Source of the DNA: Actinomycetes bacterium | GTDB lineage: Bacteria > Actinomycetota > Acidimicrobiia > Acidimicrobiales > Acidimicrobiaceae | DNA length: 36,245 nucleotides | Reading direction: 5' to 3' | Assembly (NCBI GenBank): GCA_021785255.1 | Contig: JAJYGA010000165.1 | Span: 1,132-37,376 of the forward strand | Part shown: piece after piece, positions 24,013 through 33,896 of the stretch | How the letters are laid out: every line of letters starts with the position of its first letter | Position numbering within the stretch: the first letter of the stretch is position 1 | Program-made: the position numbers and the translations under genes | Notes under the pieces: generated by a model | What the model saw: only the letters and a program-made list of their open reading frames with translations | Database searches by the model: none | What the model was told of the DNA's origin: nothing

Positions 24013-25112
24013 CGGGAGGGACTAAGGGTTTTGTGGTATTGGCTGATGGTAGCATATTCCCAGGTACGATTGTCACTAATGTTCCTGATGAACCGGTGGT
24101 ACTTGCAGTTGGAGAAGTAGTCTTCAATACTGCGATGACGGGGTATCAAGAGGTATTGACAGATCCGTCGTATTCGGGGCAGATGGTGACGTTTACCTAC
24201 CCTCATATTGGCAACTACGGAGTTACGGCTCGTGACAACGAATCCGCTAGCGTCCATGCCGAAGCTGTAATAATAAGAGACATCTCCTCTACGTACTCCA
24301 ACTGGCGAGGAGAGTCTTCACTCGTCGACTTTCTAAATTTGCAAAACGTGCCTCTTGTTACAGATGTAGACACCCGGGCGCTCACACGGCATATTCGGGC
24401 TAATGGGTCACTGGGCGCCGTCGTGGTCTCAAAAGAGTATGAGCTTGGTCTTTCGGAGTTGGATAGAGCTCTCACAACCGAAGGAAGAGATCTGGTCAGA
24501 GACGTAACAACGAATCAAATCTTAGAGTATGGATCAGGTGGACCGTTGATAGTTGCCTACGACTTTGGAGTCAAGAGGTCAATGGTGCGCTTTCTTGCAG
24601 AGCGATTCAAGGTACTTGTGGTACCTGCTTTTACCAAGGCTTCAGAGGTGATGGATCTCAAGCCCGACGGAGTCTTTTTGTCCAATGGACCTGGAGACCC
24701 GGCTGCGTTGGATGGAATTGCCTCTGAAATTGAAAGTCTTATAGGCCAGACGCCCATGTTTGGAATCTGCTTGGGGCATCAGATCATGGCGACTGCTCAA
24801 GGGGCAAAGACTGTGCGTATGCGCTTTGGACACCACGGTGCAAACCATCCGGTTTCAGACGTCTCCAATAAGAAGGTTGAGATTACCTCTCAAAACCATA
24901 ACTACGTGGTGGAAGAGTCATCACTTTTAGACACAGTATCAAAGGCAAAGGTATCGCATCGCAACTTGAACGACTCGGTTGTAGAGGGCATCTCCTATCC
25001 GACAAAGTCGGCGTTCTCAGTGCAGTATCATCCTGAGGCCGGACCGGGACCACACGACTCTTTGTATCTCTTTGACAGGTTTGAGCAACTTATAAGGACA
25101 GGAGAAATTTAG
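24009..25112 (+). CDS. carA: Carbamoyl-phosphate synthase small chain
   Basis: The glutaminase half that releases ammonia from glutamine and passes it to CarB. The 367-residue protein has the N-terminal CPSase domain ([36 protein letters not shown]) and a class I amidotransferase domain with SNGPGDP, the nucleophile Cys254 in GICLGHQ and the His341/Glu343 pair in [10 protein letters not shown]. The triad is complete, so it should be active. It begins at TTG 24009, overlapping the pyrC stop, and its TAG overlaps the GTG of carB by one base. Confidence 0.97.
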   Translation: MTGGTKGFVVLADGSIFPGTIVTNVPDEPVVLAVGEVVFNTAMTGYQEVLTDPSYSGQMVTFTYPHIGNYGVTARDNESASVHAEAVIIRDISSTYSNWRGESSLVDFLNLQNVPLVTDVDTRALTRHIRANGSLGAVVVSKEYELGLSELDRALTTEGRDLVRDVTTNQILEYGSGGPLIVAYDFGVKRSMVRFLAERFKVLVVPAFTKASEVMDLKPDGVFLSNGPGDPAALDGIASEIESLIGQTPMFGICLGHQIMATAQGAKTVRMRFGHHGANHPVSDVSNKKVEITSQNHNYVVEESSLLDTVSKAKVSHRNLNDSVVEGISYPTKSAFSVQYHPEAGPGPHDSLYLFDRFEQLIRTGEI

Positions 25113-28100
25113 TGCCAAAAAGACAAGACATCTCCTCGGTGTTAGTGATTGGGTCTGGACCCATTGTTATCGGACAAGCTTGTGAGTTTGACTATTCAGG
25201 CGTACAGGCGTGCCGCGTGCTTAAGTCTGAGGGGATCAGGGTAGTTCTAGCCAACTCCAATCCAGCCACGATAATGACCGATCCTGAGTTCGCGGACGCT
25301 ACATACATAGAACCTTTGGATGTCGAGATCTTGGAGAAGATCATTGCTAAAGAACGACCTGACGTATTGCTTCCGACGTTGGGAGGACAGACAGCGCTCA
25401 ATCTAGCGATTGCTCTTTCTGAGCTAGGTGTTTTGGAGCGCTACGGAGTAGAGATGATTGGGGCGAACGAAACCTCAATACGAACTGCGGAAAACCGCGA
25501 GATGTTTAAAGTTGCCATGAGTGAGATCGGACTAGCTACTCCAAGGTCTCACTTGGCTCATAGCTACGAAGAGGCGTTGGAGTTTGCTTCTGAAATAGGG
25601 TTTCCTTTGATGCTGAGACCCTCGTTTATCCTTGGTGGTGCTGGTACTGGTATCTGCAAAGACAAAGAGAGTTTCTCTGAGATGGTTAGGGCAGGACTGC
25701 AGGCATCTCCCTTACATGAAGTATTGGTCGAAGAGTCAATCGAGGGTTGGAAAGAGTACGAACTTGAACTTATGAGAGATAGAGCAGATAACTGTGTAGT
25801 TATCTGCTCTATTGAAAATGTGGATCCTATGGGTGTTCATACAGGGGACTCGATTACCGTGGCGCCGGCTCAGACGTTAAGTGATGTGGAGTACCAGACG
25901 ATGAGAGACGCAGCTTTCAAAGTTATTCGTCGAATAGGCGTGGAGACTGGCGGTTCAAACATTCAATTTGCCATAAATCCTCGAGATGGAAAGATGGTTG
26001 TGATCGAGATGAACCCCCGGGTGTCGAGATCTTCTGCTCTTGCATCAAAGGCAACAGGGTTTCCCATCGCTAAGATCGCGACAAAGCTGGCACTGGGATA
26101 TCTCCTTGATGAGGTGCAAAACGATATCACGAGGGTTACCCCGGCAAGTTTTGAACCGACGATCGACTATGTGGTGACCAAGGTGCCCAGATGGGTCTTT
26201 GAGAAGTTCCCTGGCGCCATCGATCGACTTGGTACCTCGATGCAGTCCGTGGGTGAGGTCATGGGGGTCGGTCGCAGCTTCTGTGAGTCCTTGCAAAAGG
26301 CGCTACGTTCTATTGAACGAGGCAAAGACGGCCTCAATGGAGATCCCCTTGAGGTACTTTACGACAAAGTTAACGTTGACGAACTGCTAAGAGAAGTAGA
26401 GGTTCCGACTTCAGACCGTATCTTCAAAGTGGAGTCGCTCCTTCGACGTGGATGTTCGATAGCAGAACTTTACGCTGGTACAGGCATTGACCCCTGGTTT
26501 TTGAGCCAGATCAACCGTATATCTCAGTTTCGAAATCAACTGAGCAGTCGACTCTTAAAAGAAGGTGCCTTCAGTCTTAGTGACGACGAGCTATATACGG
26601 CCAAACGACTTGGATTCTCTGATGCGCAGTTGTCGTACATAAGTGGTCTTGACGAAGAGGTCATTGAAAGTAGACGACGTCGTATGGGGCTTGTTACCAC
26701 CTATAAGGCCGTGGACACATGCGCTGCGGAGTTTGAGGCGTTTACCCCGTACTTCTACTCTACTTATGAATCAGAGTCGGAGGTTGTCTCTTCTCAAGCC
26801 AAGAAGATCATAATCCTGGGATCTGGGCCAAATCGGATTGGCCAGGGTTTGGAGTTCGACTACTGCTGCGTGCATGCGAGTTTTGCACTCAGAGAAGCCG
26901 GCTATGAGACTGTGATGATCAACTGTAATCCTGAGACGGTGTCGACGGACTATGACACCTCTTCAAGGCTTTATGTGGAGCCATTGACGAAAGAAGCGGT
27001 AAAGGACATAATCGATATTGAGTCTCAAAGCGGAGAGTTGGTTGGCGTAGTGGTGTCTTTTGGAGGCCAGACCCCTTTGAGACTTGCTGGCGATATCGAC
27101 CCCTCTTTAGTTCTGGGCACGTCACCGACGTCCATAGACCTGGCAGAAGACAGGGAGCGGTGGAACGATCTTTGTGCCAGACTCAACATTCCTCAACCTA
27201 GGGGCGCTACAGTTCACGATATCTCCGAAGCCAAAGAGGTTGTAGCCAGGATTGGTTTCCCTGTGTTGCTCCGCCCTAGTTATGTGCTAGGAGGTCGTGC
27301 TATGGAGATTGTCTACGACGAAAATCAGCTTGAAACTGCCTTTGGTCATCTTACGACTCTATCCGACGAAGGGTCTCGATCTCAAAGCGGTCCAATTTTG
27401 GTGGACAAGTTTCTTGAAGATGCTATTGAAGTTGACGTTGATGCCGTCAGGGATCTTGATGGAGCCTTCTATATCGGAGGGATCATGGAACACGTGGAAG
27501 AGGCTGGGGTTCACTCGGGTGACTCGGCTTGTGCTCTGCCACCACAGACACTTTCTTTTGAGACTTTGGAAGTGATAAAAGAGTACTCAAAAGCTCTAGC
27601 AGATGAGCTCAACGTAGTAGGTCTCATAAACATTCAGTTCGCGGTCAAAGCGGGACAAGTCTTTGTGATAGAGGCCAACCCCAGGGCCTCTCGGACTGTT
27701 CCTTTTGTAGCCAAGGCGACAGCGGTACCTCTCGCTAAGGTTGCATCTTTGGTCATGGTTGGAGAACGACTTGAGACGCTGAAAGCCAAAGGTATGTTAG
27801 GAACCGGTAGAGGACTGCCTCACGTGGCGGTAAAAGAGGCTGTGCTTCCCTTCAATCGCTTTCCGGATGCTGATACGTTGTTGGGTCCTGAGATGCGCTC
27901 AACGGGTGAGGTGATGGGCATCGACATCTCTTTCCCTCTGGCGTTTTTAAAGAGTCAATTAGGAGCAGGAACCAGGCTTCCTCACTCCGGAACAGTCTTT
28001 TTATCGTTAGCAGACAGAGATAAAGATGCTGGTGCGGAGTTGGCCCAAGGCTTTCAAAGCTTAGGGTATAAGATCTGTGCTACTCAAGGTACGGCTGAGT

Positions 28101-28453
28101 ATCTGATGCGTAGTGGAGTCGACATTGATCTAGAGGTGGCAAAGGTATCAGAGGAAGGATCAGTCTCCAAGAGAGACTTTGCCCTGAGGGAGTTTGATGG
28201 TGTCGATGGACGAGTAGACGCGGTTCGTCTCATATCCTCAGGCGAGGTCTCCTTAGTGATAAACACACCGAGAGGCTCAGGCCCTCGTGCTGATGGTTAC
28301 AGGATTAGAAGTGCTGCTCAAAGACATCTTGTTCCTGCTCTTACCACAATTTCCGCTGCAAAGGCTGCTCTGATGGCGTTGAAAGAGATGCAAGGTAAAG
28401 AGCTGGAAGTTCGCTCGATCCAGCAGTATCATAAGGCGTTGCAGGAGCTATGA
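25112..28453 (+). CDS. carB: Carbamoyl-phosphate synthase large chain
   Basis: Makes carbamoyl phosphate from bicarbonate, ammonia and two ATP, serving both pyrimidine and arginine synthesis. The 1113 residues show the internal duplication: the first half opens with [17 protein letters not shown] and the second with [17 protein letters not shown] (about residue 570). Each half has an ATP-grasp domain, with [17 protein letters not shown] in the first and [16 protein letters not shown] in the second. An oligomerisation domain joins them, and the C-terminal MGS-like regulatory domain (about 960-1100, TGRG-like [18 protein letters not shown]) is the usual site for UMP or ornithine control. The GTG at 25112 follows GGAGAAATTTA. 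Its stop overlaps pyrD in ATGA. Confidence 0.98.
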   Translation: MPKRQDISSVLVIGSGPIVIGQACEFDYSGVQACRVLKSEGIRVVLANSNPATIMTDPEFADATYIEPLDVEILEKIIAKERPDVLLPTLGGQTALNLAIALSELGVLERYGVEMIGANETSIRTAENREMFKVAMSEIGLATPRSHLAHSYEEALEFASEIGFPLMLRPSFILGGAGTGICKDKESFSEMVRAGLQASPLHEVLVEESIEGWKEYELELMRDRADNCVVICSIENVDPMGVHTGDSITVAPAQTLSDVEYQTMRDAAFKVIRRIGVETGGSNIQFAINPRDGKMVVIEMNPRVSRSSALASKATGFPIAKIATKLALGYLLDEVQNDITRVTPASFEPTIDYVVTKVPRWVFEKFPGAIDRLGTSMQSVGEVMGVGRSFCESLQKALRSIERGKDGLNGDPLEVLYDKVNVDELLREVEVPTSDRIFKVESLLRRGCSIAELYAGTGIDPWFLSQINRISQFRNQLSSRLLKEGAFSLSDDELYTAKRLGFSDAQLSYISGLDEEVIESRRRRMGLVTTYKAVDTCAAEFEAFTPYFYSTYESESEVVSSQAKKIIILGSGPNRIGQGLEFDYCCVHASFALREAGYETVMINCNPETVSTDYDTSSRLYVEPLTKEAVKDIIDIESQSGELVGVVVSFGGQTPLRLAGDIDPSLVLGTSPTSIDLAEDRERWNDLCARLNIPQPRGATVHDISEAKEVVARIGFPVLLRPSYVLGGRAMEIVYDENQLETAFGHLTTLSDEGSRSQSGPILVDKFLEDAIEVDVDAVRDLDGAFYIGGIMEHVEEAGVHSGDSACALPPQTLSFETLEVIKEYSKALADELNVVGLINIQFAVKAGQVFVIEANPRASRTVPFVAKATAVPLAKVASLVMVGERLETLKAKGMLGTGRGLPHVAVKEAVLPFNRFPDADTLLGPEMRSTGEVMGIDISFPLAFLKSQLGAGTRLPHSGTVFLSLADRDKDAGAELAQGFQSLGYKICATQGTAEYLMRSGVDIDLEVAKVSEEGSVSKRDFALREFDGVDGRVDAVRLISSGEVSLVINTPRGSGPRADGYRIRSAAQRHLVPALTTISAAKAALMALKEMQGKELEVRSIQQYHKALQEL

Positions 28454-29415
28454 AAGCTAGTTTGAAAAAGTCAAAAACCGACGATATCGACGTAAGCACG
28501 TGGTTATACGGTCGACGGCTTCCCTCCCCGGTCATGAGTGCGTCTGGGACATCTGGACACGGAGCGGAACTTGCTGGCTACTTCGATCTATCTGCCATTG
28601 GAGCGGTGGTGGTAAAATCGCTGTCGCACTTTGTACATGAAGGTAATCCAGCCCCCAGAGTCGGGGTCTTGCCGACCGGGATGATTAACTCCGTAGGACT
28701 TCCGGGACCGGGGGTAAGGCGGTGGATTGACGAGTATCTTCCCGATCTGACACGCACAGGTGCAAACGTAGTCGTAAGTGTTTGGGGACGGACGAAGGCC
28801 GACTATGTAAAGGCCGTTGAACAACTTGCTCCTGTATCATCACAACTCATGGCCGTAGAGATTAACGTATCATGTCCAAACACGGAAAAAGGTGGGGAGA
28901 TGTTTGGGCATGATTCAAAAGAGACGGCAGCGATCGTGAAAGCTGTCTCTCAAACCTGTGATCTTCCTATCGGCGTGAAGCTGTCCCCCAACACCGATCG
29001 ATATGTAGAGGTGGCAGGTGCTGCCCTAGATGCAGGCGCTGTTGCGCTCATAGCCTCTAACACCTACTTGGGGCAGGCTCATAAGAGGGACTCCAACCAG
29101 CCTATGTTAGGGACAAGTAGCGGAGGAGGAGTCTCTGGCCAAGGAATATTACCACTTTCGCTCAGGATCGTGAGAGAGTTGAACAAAGCCTTTCCTGGTT
29201 GTGATATTGTCGGGGTCGGAGGAGTTCATAGTGCTAGAGATGCTCTAGCTTATTTATTTGAAGGTGCTTCAGCGGTGCAGGTCGGTACAGCAACCTTTGT
29301 CGATCCGCGTATTTTGTACCGAATATCTGAAGATGTCAAATGGTTGGTGAAAAAGCAGGGTGCTCAAAGTTTAAAGGAGCTTCTAGCTAAAAAGTCTATG
29401 CCGCCAAGTTTTTAG
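28450..29415 (+). CDS. pyrD: Dihydroorotate dehydrogenase, class 1 (1B-like)
   Basis: An FMN enzyme of 321 residues oxidising dihydroorotate to orotate. FMN-binding and catalytic segments are [12 protein letters not shown], the NxxG-containing [11 protein letters not shown], and [13 protein letters not shown] with the catalytic cysteine that marks class 1. [28 protein letters not shown] closes the barrel. The SCPNxxxGG pattern is 1B-like; class 1B enzymes normally work with the flavin/iron-sulfur subunit PyrK. No pyrK lies between carB and pyrD or after pyrD. The ATG at 28450 overlaps carB by four bases, and no membrane-binding N-terminal helix (class 2) is present. Confidence 0.94.
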   Translation: MKASLKKSKTDDIDVSTWLYGRRLPSPVMSASGTSGHGAELAGYFDLSAIGAVVVKSLSHFVHEGNPAPRVGVLPTGMINSVGLPGPGVRRWIDEYLPDLTRTGANVVVSVWGRTKADYVKAVEQLAPVSSQLMAVEINVSCPNTEKGGEMFGHDSKETAAIVKAVSQTCDLPIGVKLSPNTDRYVEVAGAALDAGAVALIASNTYLGQAHKRDSNQPMLGTSSGGGVSGQGILPLSLRIVRELNKAFPGCDIVGVGGVHSARDALAYLFEGASAVQVGTATFVDPRILYRISEDVKWLVKKQGAQSLKELLAKKSMPPSF

Positions 29416-29452
29416 TTTTACAGTAGTTAGCCAGAGTAGGAGTATAAAAAGA

Positions 29453-30145
29453 GTGAACGAAGCTGAGGACAAGGCGAGGTCGCGACTTGCACTGGCTCTT
29501 GACGTTGACGACTTGGTCGTTGCTTCACGCTTAGCCAGAAGTATGACATCGTACTTTTCGACCGTCAAGGTTGGTTTAGAGCTGTTTTCTGCTACTGGAC
29601 CGGAGTCTGTCGCAGTATTTTTGAACCTTGGTTACAAGGTGTTCTTGGACTTAAAGTTTCATGATATTCCAACTACCGTGGGCAAGGCTGCAAAGGTAAT
29701 AGGTGGACTAGGGGCTACCTATCTTACGCTGCATGCTTTTGGCGGTATAGATATGTTAAAGGCAGGGGTAGCGGGTCTTGCTGAGGGAGCGTCTGAAACC
29801 GGTGCAGCTGTTCCTAAGGCCCTTGCAGTCACCATCTTGACCTCAGACGATGAAGCGCCGGGGCACGTTTTGCCGAAACGACTTGAACTGGCGATTGCTG
29901 CTAACTGTCAAGGTTACGTATGCGCGGCTGTAGATCTTCCTATTGCAAAAAGAGTCGCTCCAGAACTGTTTTCAGCTGTTCCTGGGATAAGGCCTACCGG
30001 AGCGGACAAACATGATCAAAGGAGAGCATCGACACCGGAACAAGCAATCGCAAACGGCGCAGATCTTCTTGTGGTAGGTCGTTCCATAACTCTGGCAAGT
30101 GATCCAATTGCGGCGGCAGAGGCGATTTTTGCCTCAATTCTCTAA
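29453..30145 (+). CDS. pyrF: Orotidine 5'-phosphate decarboxylase
   Basis: The last step to UMP. The 230-residue TIM barrel has ALALDVDDL at strand one, KVGLELFSATG with the phosphate-side lysine, the catalytic Lys/Asp array in FLDLKFHDIPTTV, and PGIRPTGADKHDQRRASTPEQAIANGADLLVVGRSIT for the phosphate loop. This is the short type 1 form rather than the long mycobacterial one. The GTG at 29453 follows AGGAGTATAAAAAGA. Its 37-base gap from pyrD is the widest inside the operon. orotate phosphoribosyltransferase (pyrE) is missing from the window. Confidence 0.96.
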   Translation: MNEAEDKARSRLALALDVDDLVVASRLARSMTSYFSTVKVGLELFSATGPESVAVFLNLGYKVFLDLKFHDIPTTVGKAAKVIGGLGATYLTLHAFGGIDMLKAGVAGLAEGASETGAAVPKALAVTILTSDDEAPGHVLPKRLELAIAANCQGYVCAAVDLPIAKRVAPELFSAVPGIRPTGADKHDQRRASTPEQAIANGADLLVVGRSITLASDPIAAAEAIFASIL

Positions 30146-30228
30146 AAAATTGGAAGTTTTTTGCCTTTTTAGCGTAAAGTTCCCAAAAACCGTATGCAAA
30201 CACGCTCAACATCGGTTATGTTGCGTAC

Positions 30229-30549
30229 ATGCCATTGCCACCATCATTAACACCAGAGCAGCGAGCAGCTGCACTTGAAAAAGCAGCCCAAGCCCGTAAA
30301 GCGAGGGCCGAACTGAAAGAAAAGCTCAAGATGGGTCAGATTACCCTCTCTTCATTGTTGGAGAAGGCATCGACTGACGAGCTTGTAGGAAAGATGAAAG
30401 TCATCTCTGTTCTCGAATCCTTGCCCGGTATTGGCAAGGTCAAAGCGAGAAAACTGATGGACGAGATTGGGGTTGCTGAGACTCGTAGACTTCAAGGTCT
30501 GGGATCTAATCAAAAAGAACGTCTCATCCAAGAGACGTCGAAGTCCTGA
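30229..30549 (+). CDS. mihF: Actinobacterial integration host factor (mIHF)
   Basis: A 106-residue nucleoid protein that bends DNA and is unrelated to the proteobacterial IHF. It starts with the family signature PLPPSLTPEQRAAALEKA, followed by a long basic helix (ARKARAELKEKLK) and a helix-two-turn-helix/helix-hairpin-helix region, LPGIGKVKARKLMDEIGV (about 65-82). This protein is characteristic of Actinobacteria and is the best taxonomic marker here. It begins at ATG 30229 after an 83-base gap from pyrF, where a promoter is likely but no clear -35/-10 pair is seen. The gene is followed by gmk as in other actinobacteria, and its TGA overlaps the gmk start. Confidence 0.96.
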   Translation: MPLPPSLTPEQRAAALEKAAQARKARAELKEKLKMGQITLSSLLEKASTDELVGKMKVISVLESLPGIGKVKARKLMDEIGVAETRRLQGLGSNQKERLIQETSKS

Positions 30550-31112
30550 TAGTAGTTCTTTGTGGGCCGGGCGGAGTAGGTAAAGGTACTGTCGCCGCTC
30601 GACTGGTAAAGGAAGTAAAAGGGCTTGAACTCTCTAGATCTTGGACTACTAGGCCTAGGCGTAGTGGGGAAGATCAGGGTGCATATACCTTTGTGTCTCG
30701 TGAAGAGTTTTTAGCAGCGATTGAGAACGACAAGTTTCTCGAGTGGGCGGAGTTCAACGGAAATTTGTACGGAACTCCGATCCCACGACATATGGGGGAG
30801 AAGGATCTTCTCTTGGAAATTGACTCTCAAGGAGCGCGCTCCATTAGAGTCCTTTTCCCGGATTCGCTCATAGTACTCTTGTTGTCACCATCTGAGAACT
30901 CTCTCAAAGATAGGATGAGATCAAGAGGCGACGATGACTCTCACATAAAGGCACGTTTGAAGTTGGCCCAGCAAGAGATTGCATCTGCTAGAGAGGTAGC
31001 CAACTTAAGCGTCGTGAACTCTGATCTAGATAGTGCTGTAACTGAAATTGCGTCTATGATCTATAAAGCTAGGGAGTCTATGCGTCAAAGTCAAGGAGAT
31101 ACAGATGGCTGA
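30546..31112 (+). CDS. gmk: Guanylate kinase, apparent CTG start
   Basis: Phosphorylates GMP to GDP. The frame reads IVVLCGPGGVGKGT (P-loop), SWTTRPRRSGEDQGAYTFVS (GMP-binding), EWAEFNGNLYGTP, LEIDSQGARSIR and RMRSRGDDD; all core motifs are present and the length would be 188 residues, slightly short but normal. The frame is open only from 30510 and contains no ATG, GTG or TTG before the P-loop. The best start is CTG 30546, which forms a CTGA overlap with the mihF TGA, matching the ATGA coupling used elsewhere in this window; ATA 30549 is the alternative. A start at GTG 30693 would remove the P-loop and is rejected. GAAG (30540-30543) is the only nearby purine run. Confidence 0.88.
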   Translation: MIVVLCGPGGVGKGTVAARLVKEVKGLELSRSWTTRPRRSGEDQGAYTFVSREEFLAAIENDKFLEWAEFNGNLYGTPIPRHMGEKDLLLEIDSQGARSIRVLFPDSLIVLLLSPSENSLKDRMRSRGDDDSHIKARLKLAQQEIASAREVANLSVVNSDLDSAVTEIASMIYKARESMRQSQGDTDG

Positions 31113-31374
31113 ATCTAACCGTTCTATGATGGTTCCACCAATTGAGACCCTTCTGGAGCGATCTGGATCGAAGTTTGTGTTGGTCTCTTTGGCCTCACAA
31201 AGAGCTCGACAGATCAATGACTACTATTCGAAGCTGGGAGAAGGACTGGGTTCAATTGTCCCGCCTCAAGTGGAATCTACCTCTGTGAAGTCCCTTTCGG
31301 TGGCTTTTGACGAGATTGCTGCGGGAAAGATAGTTCCTGAAGCGATCGAAGAAGAACCAGAAGAGGCAGAGTAA
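31105..31374 (+). CDS. rpoZ: RNA polymerase omega subunit
   Basis: An 89-residue protein that helps fold and assemble the beta-prime subunit. The core IETLLERSGSKFVLVSLASQRARQIN (about 14-39) is the classic omega helix region, followed by a spacer and LSVAFDEIAAGKIV near the C-terminus with a very acidic tail (EEEPEEAE). The ATG at 31105 overlaps the gmk end by eight bases and AAGGAGA lies just upstream. The order gmk-rpoZ-coaBC-metK-priA is the standard actinobacterial one. Confidence 0.95.
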   Translation: MAESNRSMMVPPIETLLERSGSKFVLVSLASQRARQINDYYSKLGEGLGSIVPPQVESTSVKSLSVAFDEIAAGKIVPEAIEEEPEEAE

Positions 31375-31411
31375 CCTTTTCAAAGAAGCGCTAGCTGAAG
31401 GACCTAGAACC

Positions 31412-32602
31412 ATGGCAAGGATTGTCTTAGGTGTTGGCGGAGGTATCGCGGCTTACAAGGCTGTCTATCTTCTAAGGGTTCTAACGGCAAAGGGACATTT
31501 CGTGACACCGATTTTGACGGACTCTGCCACTAGGTTTGTGGGCTCCACGACGTTTTCGGCTTTGGCCTCTGAAGCTGCCAAAGTGTCCCTCTTTGAGGAC
31601 TCAGACTCGATTCCGCACACTCACCTAGGTCGTGCAGCGGATCTTATATGTATAGCACCTGCGACCGCTGATCTCATATTCAAGTTGGCGAATGGAGCGG
31701 CAGATGATCTTTTAACTGCAACGGTCATGGCTTCAAAGGCACAAGTGGTCCTGGCCCCCGCAATGCACGAGGAGATGTGGGAAAATTTCGCAGTTCAACG
31801 CAACATAAAGACGCTCTCAGATGCAGGATACTTCATTGTGCCACCCAGTAGTGGGTCTTTGGCAGCGGGTGACACTGGCATGGGAAGGATGGCTGAACCA
31901 GACGTCATCTCTGACTTCGTCTCTTGTGCTCTAGCTGAGGGGAAAAAGAGTTTGTTGGGGAGAAAGGTTTTGGTGAGTGCCGGAGGTACTCAAGAACCCA
32001 TCGATCCCGTTCGTTACATTGGAAATCGCTCAAGTGGTAAACAGGGGAGGGCCTTTGCAAAGGTAGCAGCCTGTTTCGGCGCTGAGGTTGTCTTGGTTAC
32101 AAGCACTCCTGCCCCTGAGTTTCCAGGGGTTAAGAGGGTGTTCGTTAGCTCTGCCGAAGAGATGTCCAAGTCTATGCATTTGGAACGTGAGGGCGCCGAT
32201 ATCGTAATTATGGCCGCTGCGGTCTCAGACTTTCGAGTTGCCAATGTCTCTACTTCAAAGATCAAGAGAGAAGGACGAGAGCGAATGACTCTCGAACTTG
32301 TGGCTAACGGCGATATTTTGACTTCACTAACTTCATCCAAGTCGGGTGAGTGTATTTACGTGGGGTTCGCGGCTGAAACGGATTCTTTGGAGGAGAACCT
32401 TGAAAAAAAGCTTCGAGCAAAAGGGGTAGACATCATCGTAGGCAACGATGTTACTAGGCCAGGAGCAGGATTTGACTCTGACACCAACTCTGTCACAGTG
32501 CTTACGAAATCAGGAGATCGACTTTCTCTTGAGCTAGTTTCCAAAGAGATGGTAGCGGTAAAGGTCCTTGCCATGGCACACAGAATGCTCGAAGGATTCT
32601 AG
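31412..32602 (+). CDS. coaBC: Bifunctional phosphopantothenoylcysteine decarboxylase / synthetase
   Basis: Carries out two steps of coenzyme A synthesis. The N-terminal CoaC half (about 1-175) is a flavoprotein with GVGGGIAAYKAVYLLR, the catalytic His in THLGRAAD, and PAMHEEMWENFAVQRN, where His replaces the usual Asn of PAMNxxMW, a change common in Actinobacteria as I recall. The CoaB half (about 185-396) has SAGGTQEPIDPVRYIGNRSSGKQG for CTP binding, AAAVSDFRVAN and KIKR. The length of 396 residues is normal. The ATG at 31412 lies 37 bases after rpoZ. Confidence 0.95.
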   Translation: MARIVLGVGGGIAAYKAVYLLRVLTAKGHFVTPILTDSATRFVGSTTFSALASEAAKVSLFEDSDSIPHTHLGRAADLICIAPATADLIFKLANGAADDLLTATVMASKAQVVLAPAMHEEMWENFAVQRNIKTLSDAGYFIVPPSSGSLAAGDTGMGRMAEPDVISDFVSCALAEGKKSLLGRKVLVSAGGTQEPIDPVRYIGNRSSGKQGRAFAKVAACFGAEVVLVTSTPAPEFPGVKRVFVSSAEEMSKSMHLEREGADIVIMAAAVSDFRVANVSTSKIKREGRERMTLELVANGDILTSLTSSKSGECIYVGFAAETDSLEENLEKKLRAKGVDIIVGNDVTRPGAGFDSDTNSVTVLTKSGDRLSLELVSKEMVAVKVLAMAHRMLEGF

Positions 32603-32653
32603 GGTATATCCAACAGGTTTTACCGAATGCTTCAAATAGGACAGGAGACGGAG

Positions 32654-33850
32654 ATGGCAAACAGACGCTTTACTTTTACCTCGGAGTCGGTTACAGAAGG
32701 TCATCCTGATAAGATGGCTGACCAGATCTCAGACTCGATCTTGGATGAGATTTTGCGTCAGGACTCCCAGGGAAGGGTAGCTTGCGAGACTCTTTTGACC
32801 ACTGGCCTCGTTGTGGTTGCGGGAGAGGTCTCAACAACAGGGTATGTAGAGATTCCCAAGATCGTCCGTCAAACAATCTGCAACATAGGTTATGATCGTG
32901 AAGACTTTGGATTCGATGGAAATACCTGTGGAGTCGTGGTCTCTTTGGACGAACAGTCCCCAGACATAGCTCAAGGTGTTGACGGTTCTTATGAAACCCG
33001 TGAAGGTATGAGCGAAGATGAACTTTCTAAACTCGGAGCCGGGGATCAAGGAATGATGTTCGGATTCGCCTGCGACGAGACTCCTGATTTAATGCCTTTA
33101 CCTATATGGCTCGCTCATCGAATGGCTCAAAGGCTCTCTGAAGTTCGAAAGGCCAATGTACTGCCTTATCTTAGGCCTGATGGGAAAACCCAGGTAACTG
33201 TGGAGTATGAAGGGTATGAACCTAAGGCAATAAAGACGGTTCTTATATCTACCCAACACCAGCCCGGGATAGATTTGAAGACGCTTTTGCTTCCTGACTT
33301 GAGAGACTCAGTCATAGTTCCCATGCTTCCAAACGACTTGGACAGATCCGATATGACGATACTCACAAATCCGACTGGGAGGTTTGAACTAGGTGGTCCT
33401 CATGCAGATGCGGGCCTTACTGGTCGTAAGATTATCGTAGATACCTACGGTGGTTCCGCTCGGCACGGTGGCGGGGCATTTTCAGGAAAGGATCCTTCAA
33501 AGGTTGATCGCTCAGCAGCATACGCTGCGAGGTGGGTGGCAAAACACGTCGTCGCATCTGGTGCGGCACGCAGATGCGAGATCCAGGTAGCTTATGCTAT
33601 TGGAGTAGCCTACCCTGTGTCTATTATGGTGGAGACCTTTGGTACTGAAACAGTTGATCCAGCCAAGATAGAAAGGGCTGTTTCAGAGGTCTTTGACCTG
33701 CGTCCTGGAGCTATTATTCAAGAACTCAAACTTAGACGCCCTATCTACAAAAAAACGGCCGCTTATGGGCACTTTGGTAGAAGCGAAAAGGGATTTACCT
33801 GGGAGGAGACTTCGAAGTTGACGGAGTTCCGATCTGCTTTGTCCTTGTAG
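32654..33850 (+). CDS. metK: S-adenosylmethionine synthase
   Basis: Makes S-adenosylmethionine from methionine and ATP. The 398-residue protein shows [19 protein letters not shown] at the N-terminus (His17 and Lys20 in the active site), the [12 protein letters not shown] loop at about 115, and the [20 protein letters not shown]-loop-like segment. The ATG at 32654 is preferred over a TTG/ATG nine codons upstream because AGGAG (32643-32647) is correctly spaced and [12 protein letters not shown] is the family start. Located between coaBC and priA as in other Actinobacteria. No SAM riboswitch is visible upstream, only a 51-base gap. Confidence 0.97.
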   Translation: MANRRFTFTSESVTEGHPDKMADQISDSILDEILRQDSQGRVACETLLTTGLVVVAGEVSTTGYVEIPKIVRQTICNIGYDREDFGFDGNTCGVVVSLDEQSPDIAQGVDGSYETREGMSEDELSKLGAGDQGMMFGFACDETPDLMPLPIWLAHRMAQRLSEVRKANVLPYLRPDGKTQVTVEYEGYEPKAIKTVLISTQHQPGIDLKTLLLPDLRDSVIVPMLPNDLDRSDMTILTNPTGRFELGGPHADAGLTGRKIIVDTYGGSARHGGGAFSGKDPSKVDRSAAYAARWVAKHVVASGAARRCEIQVAYAIGVAYPVSIMVETFGTETVDPAKIERAVSEVFDLRPGAIIQELKLRRPIYKKTAAYGHFGRSEKGFTWEETSKLTEFRSALSL

Positions 33851-33896
33851 AACTTGGTCATGATGGACTTAGATCCGCAGAGATCGAGAAGGCACC

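Noticed and set aside
30693-31112. A shorter gmk beginning at GTG 30693
   Set aside because: It would lack the P-loop and GMP-binding segment that are intact just upstream in the same frame.
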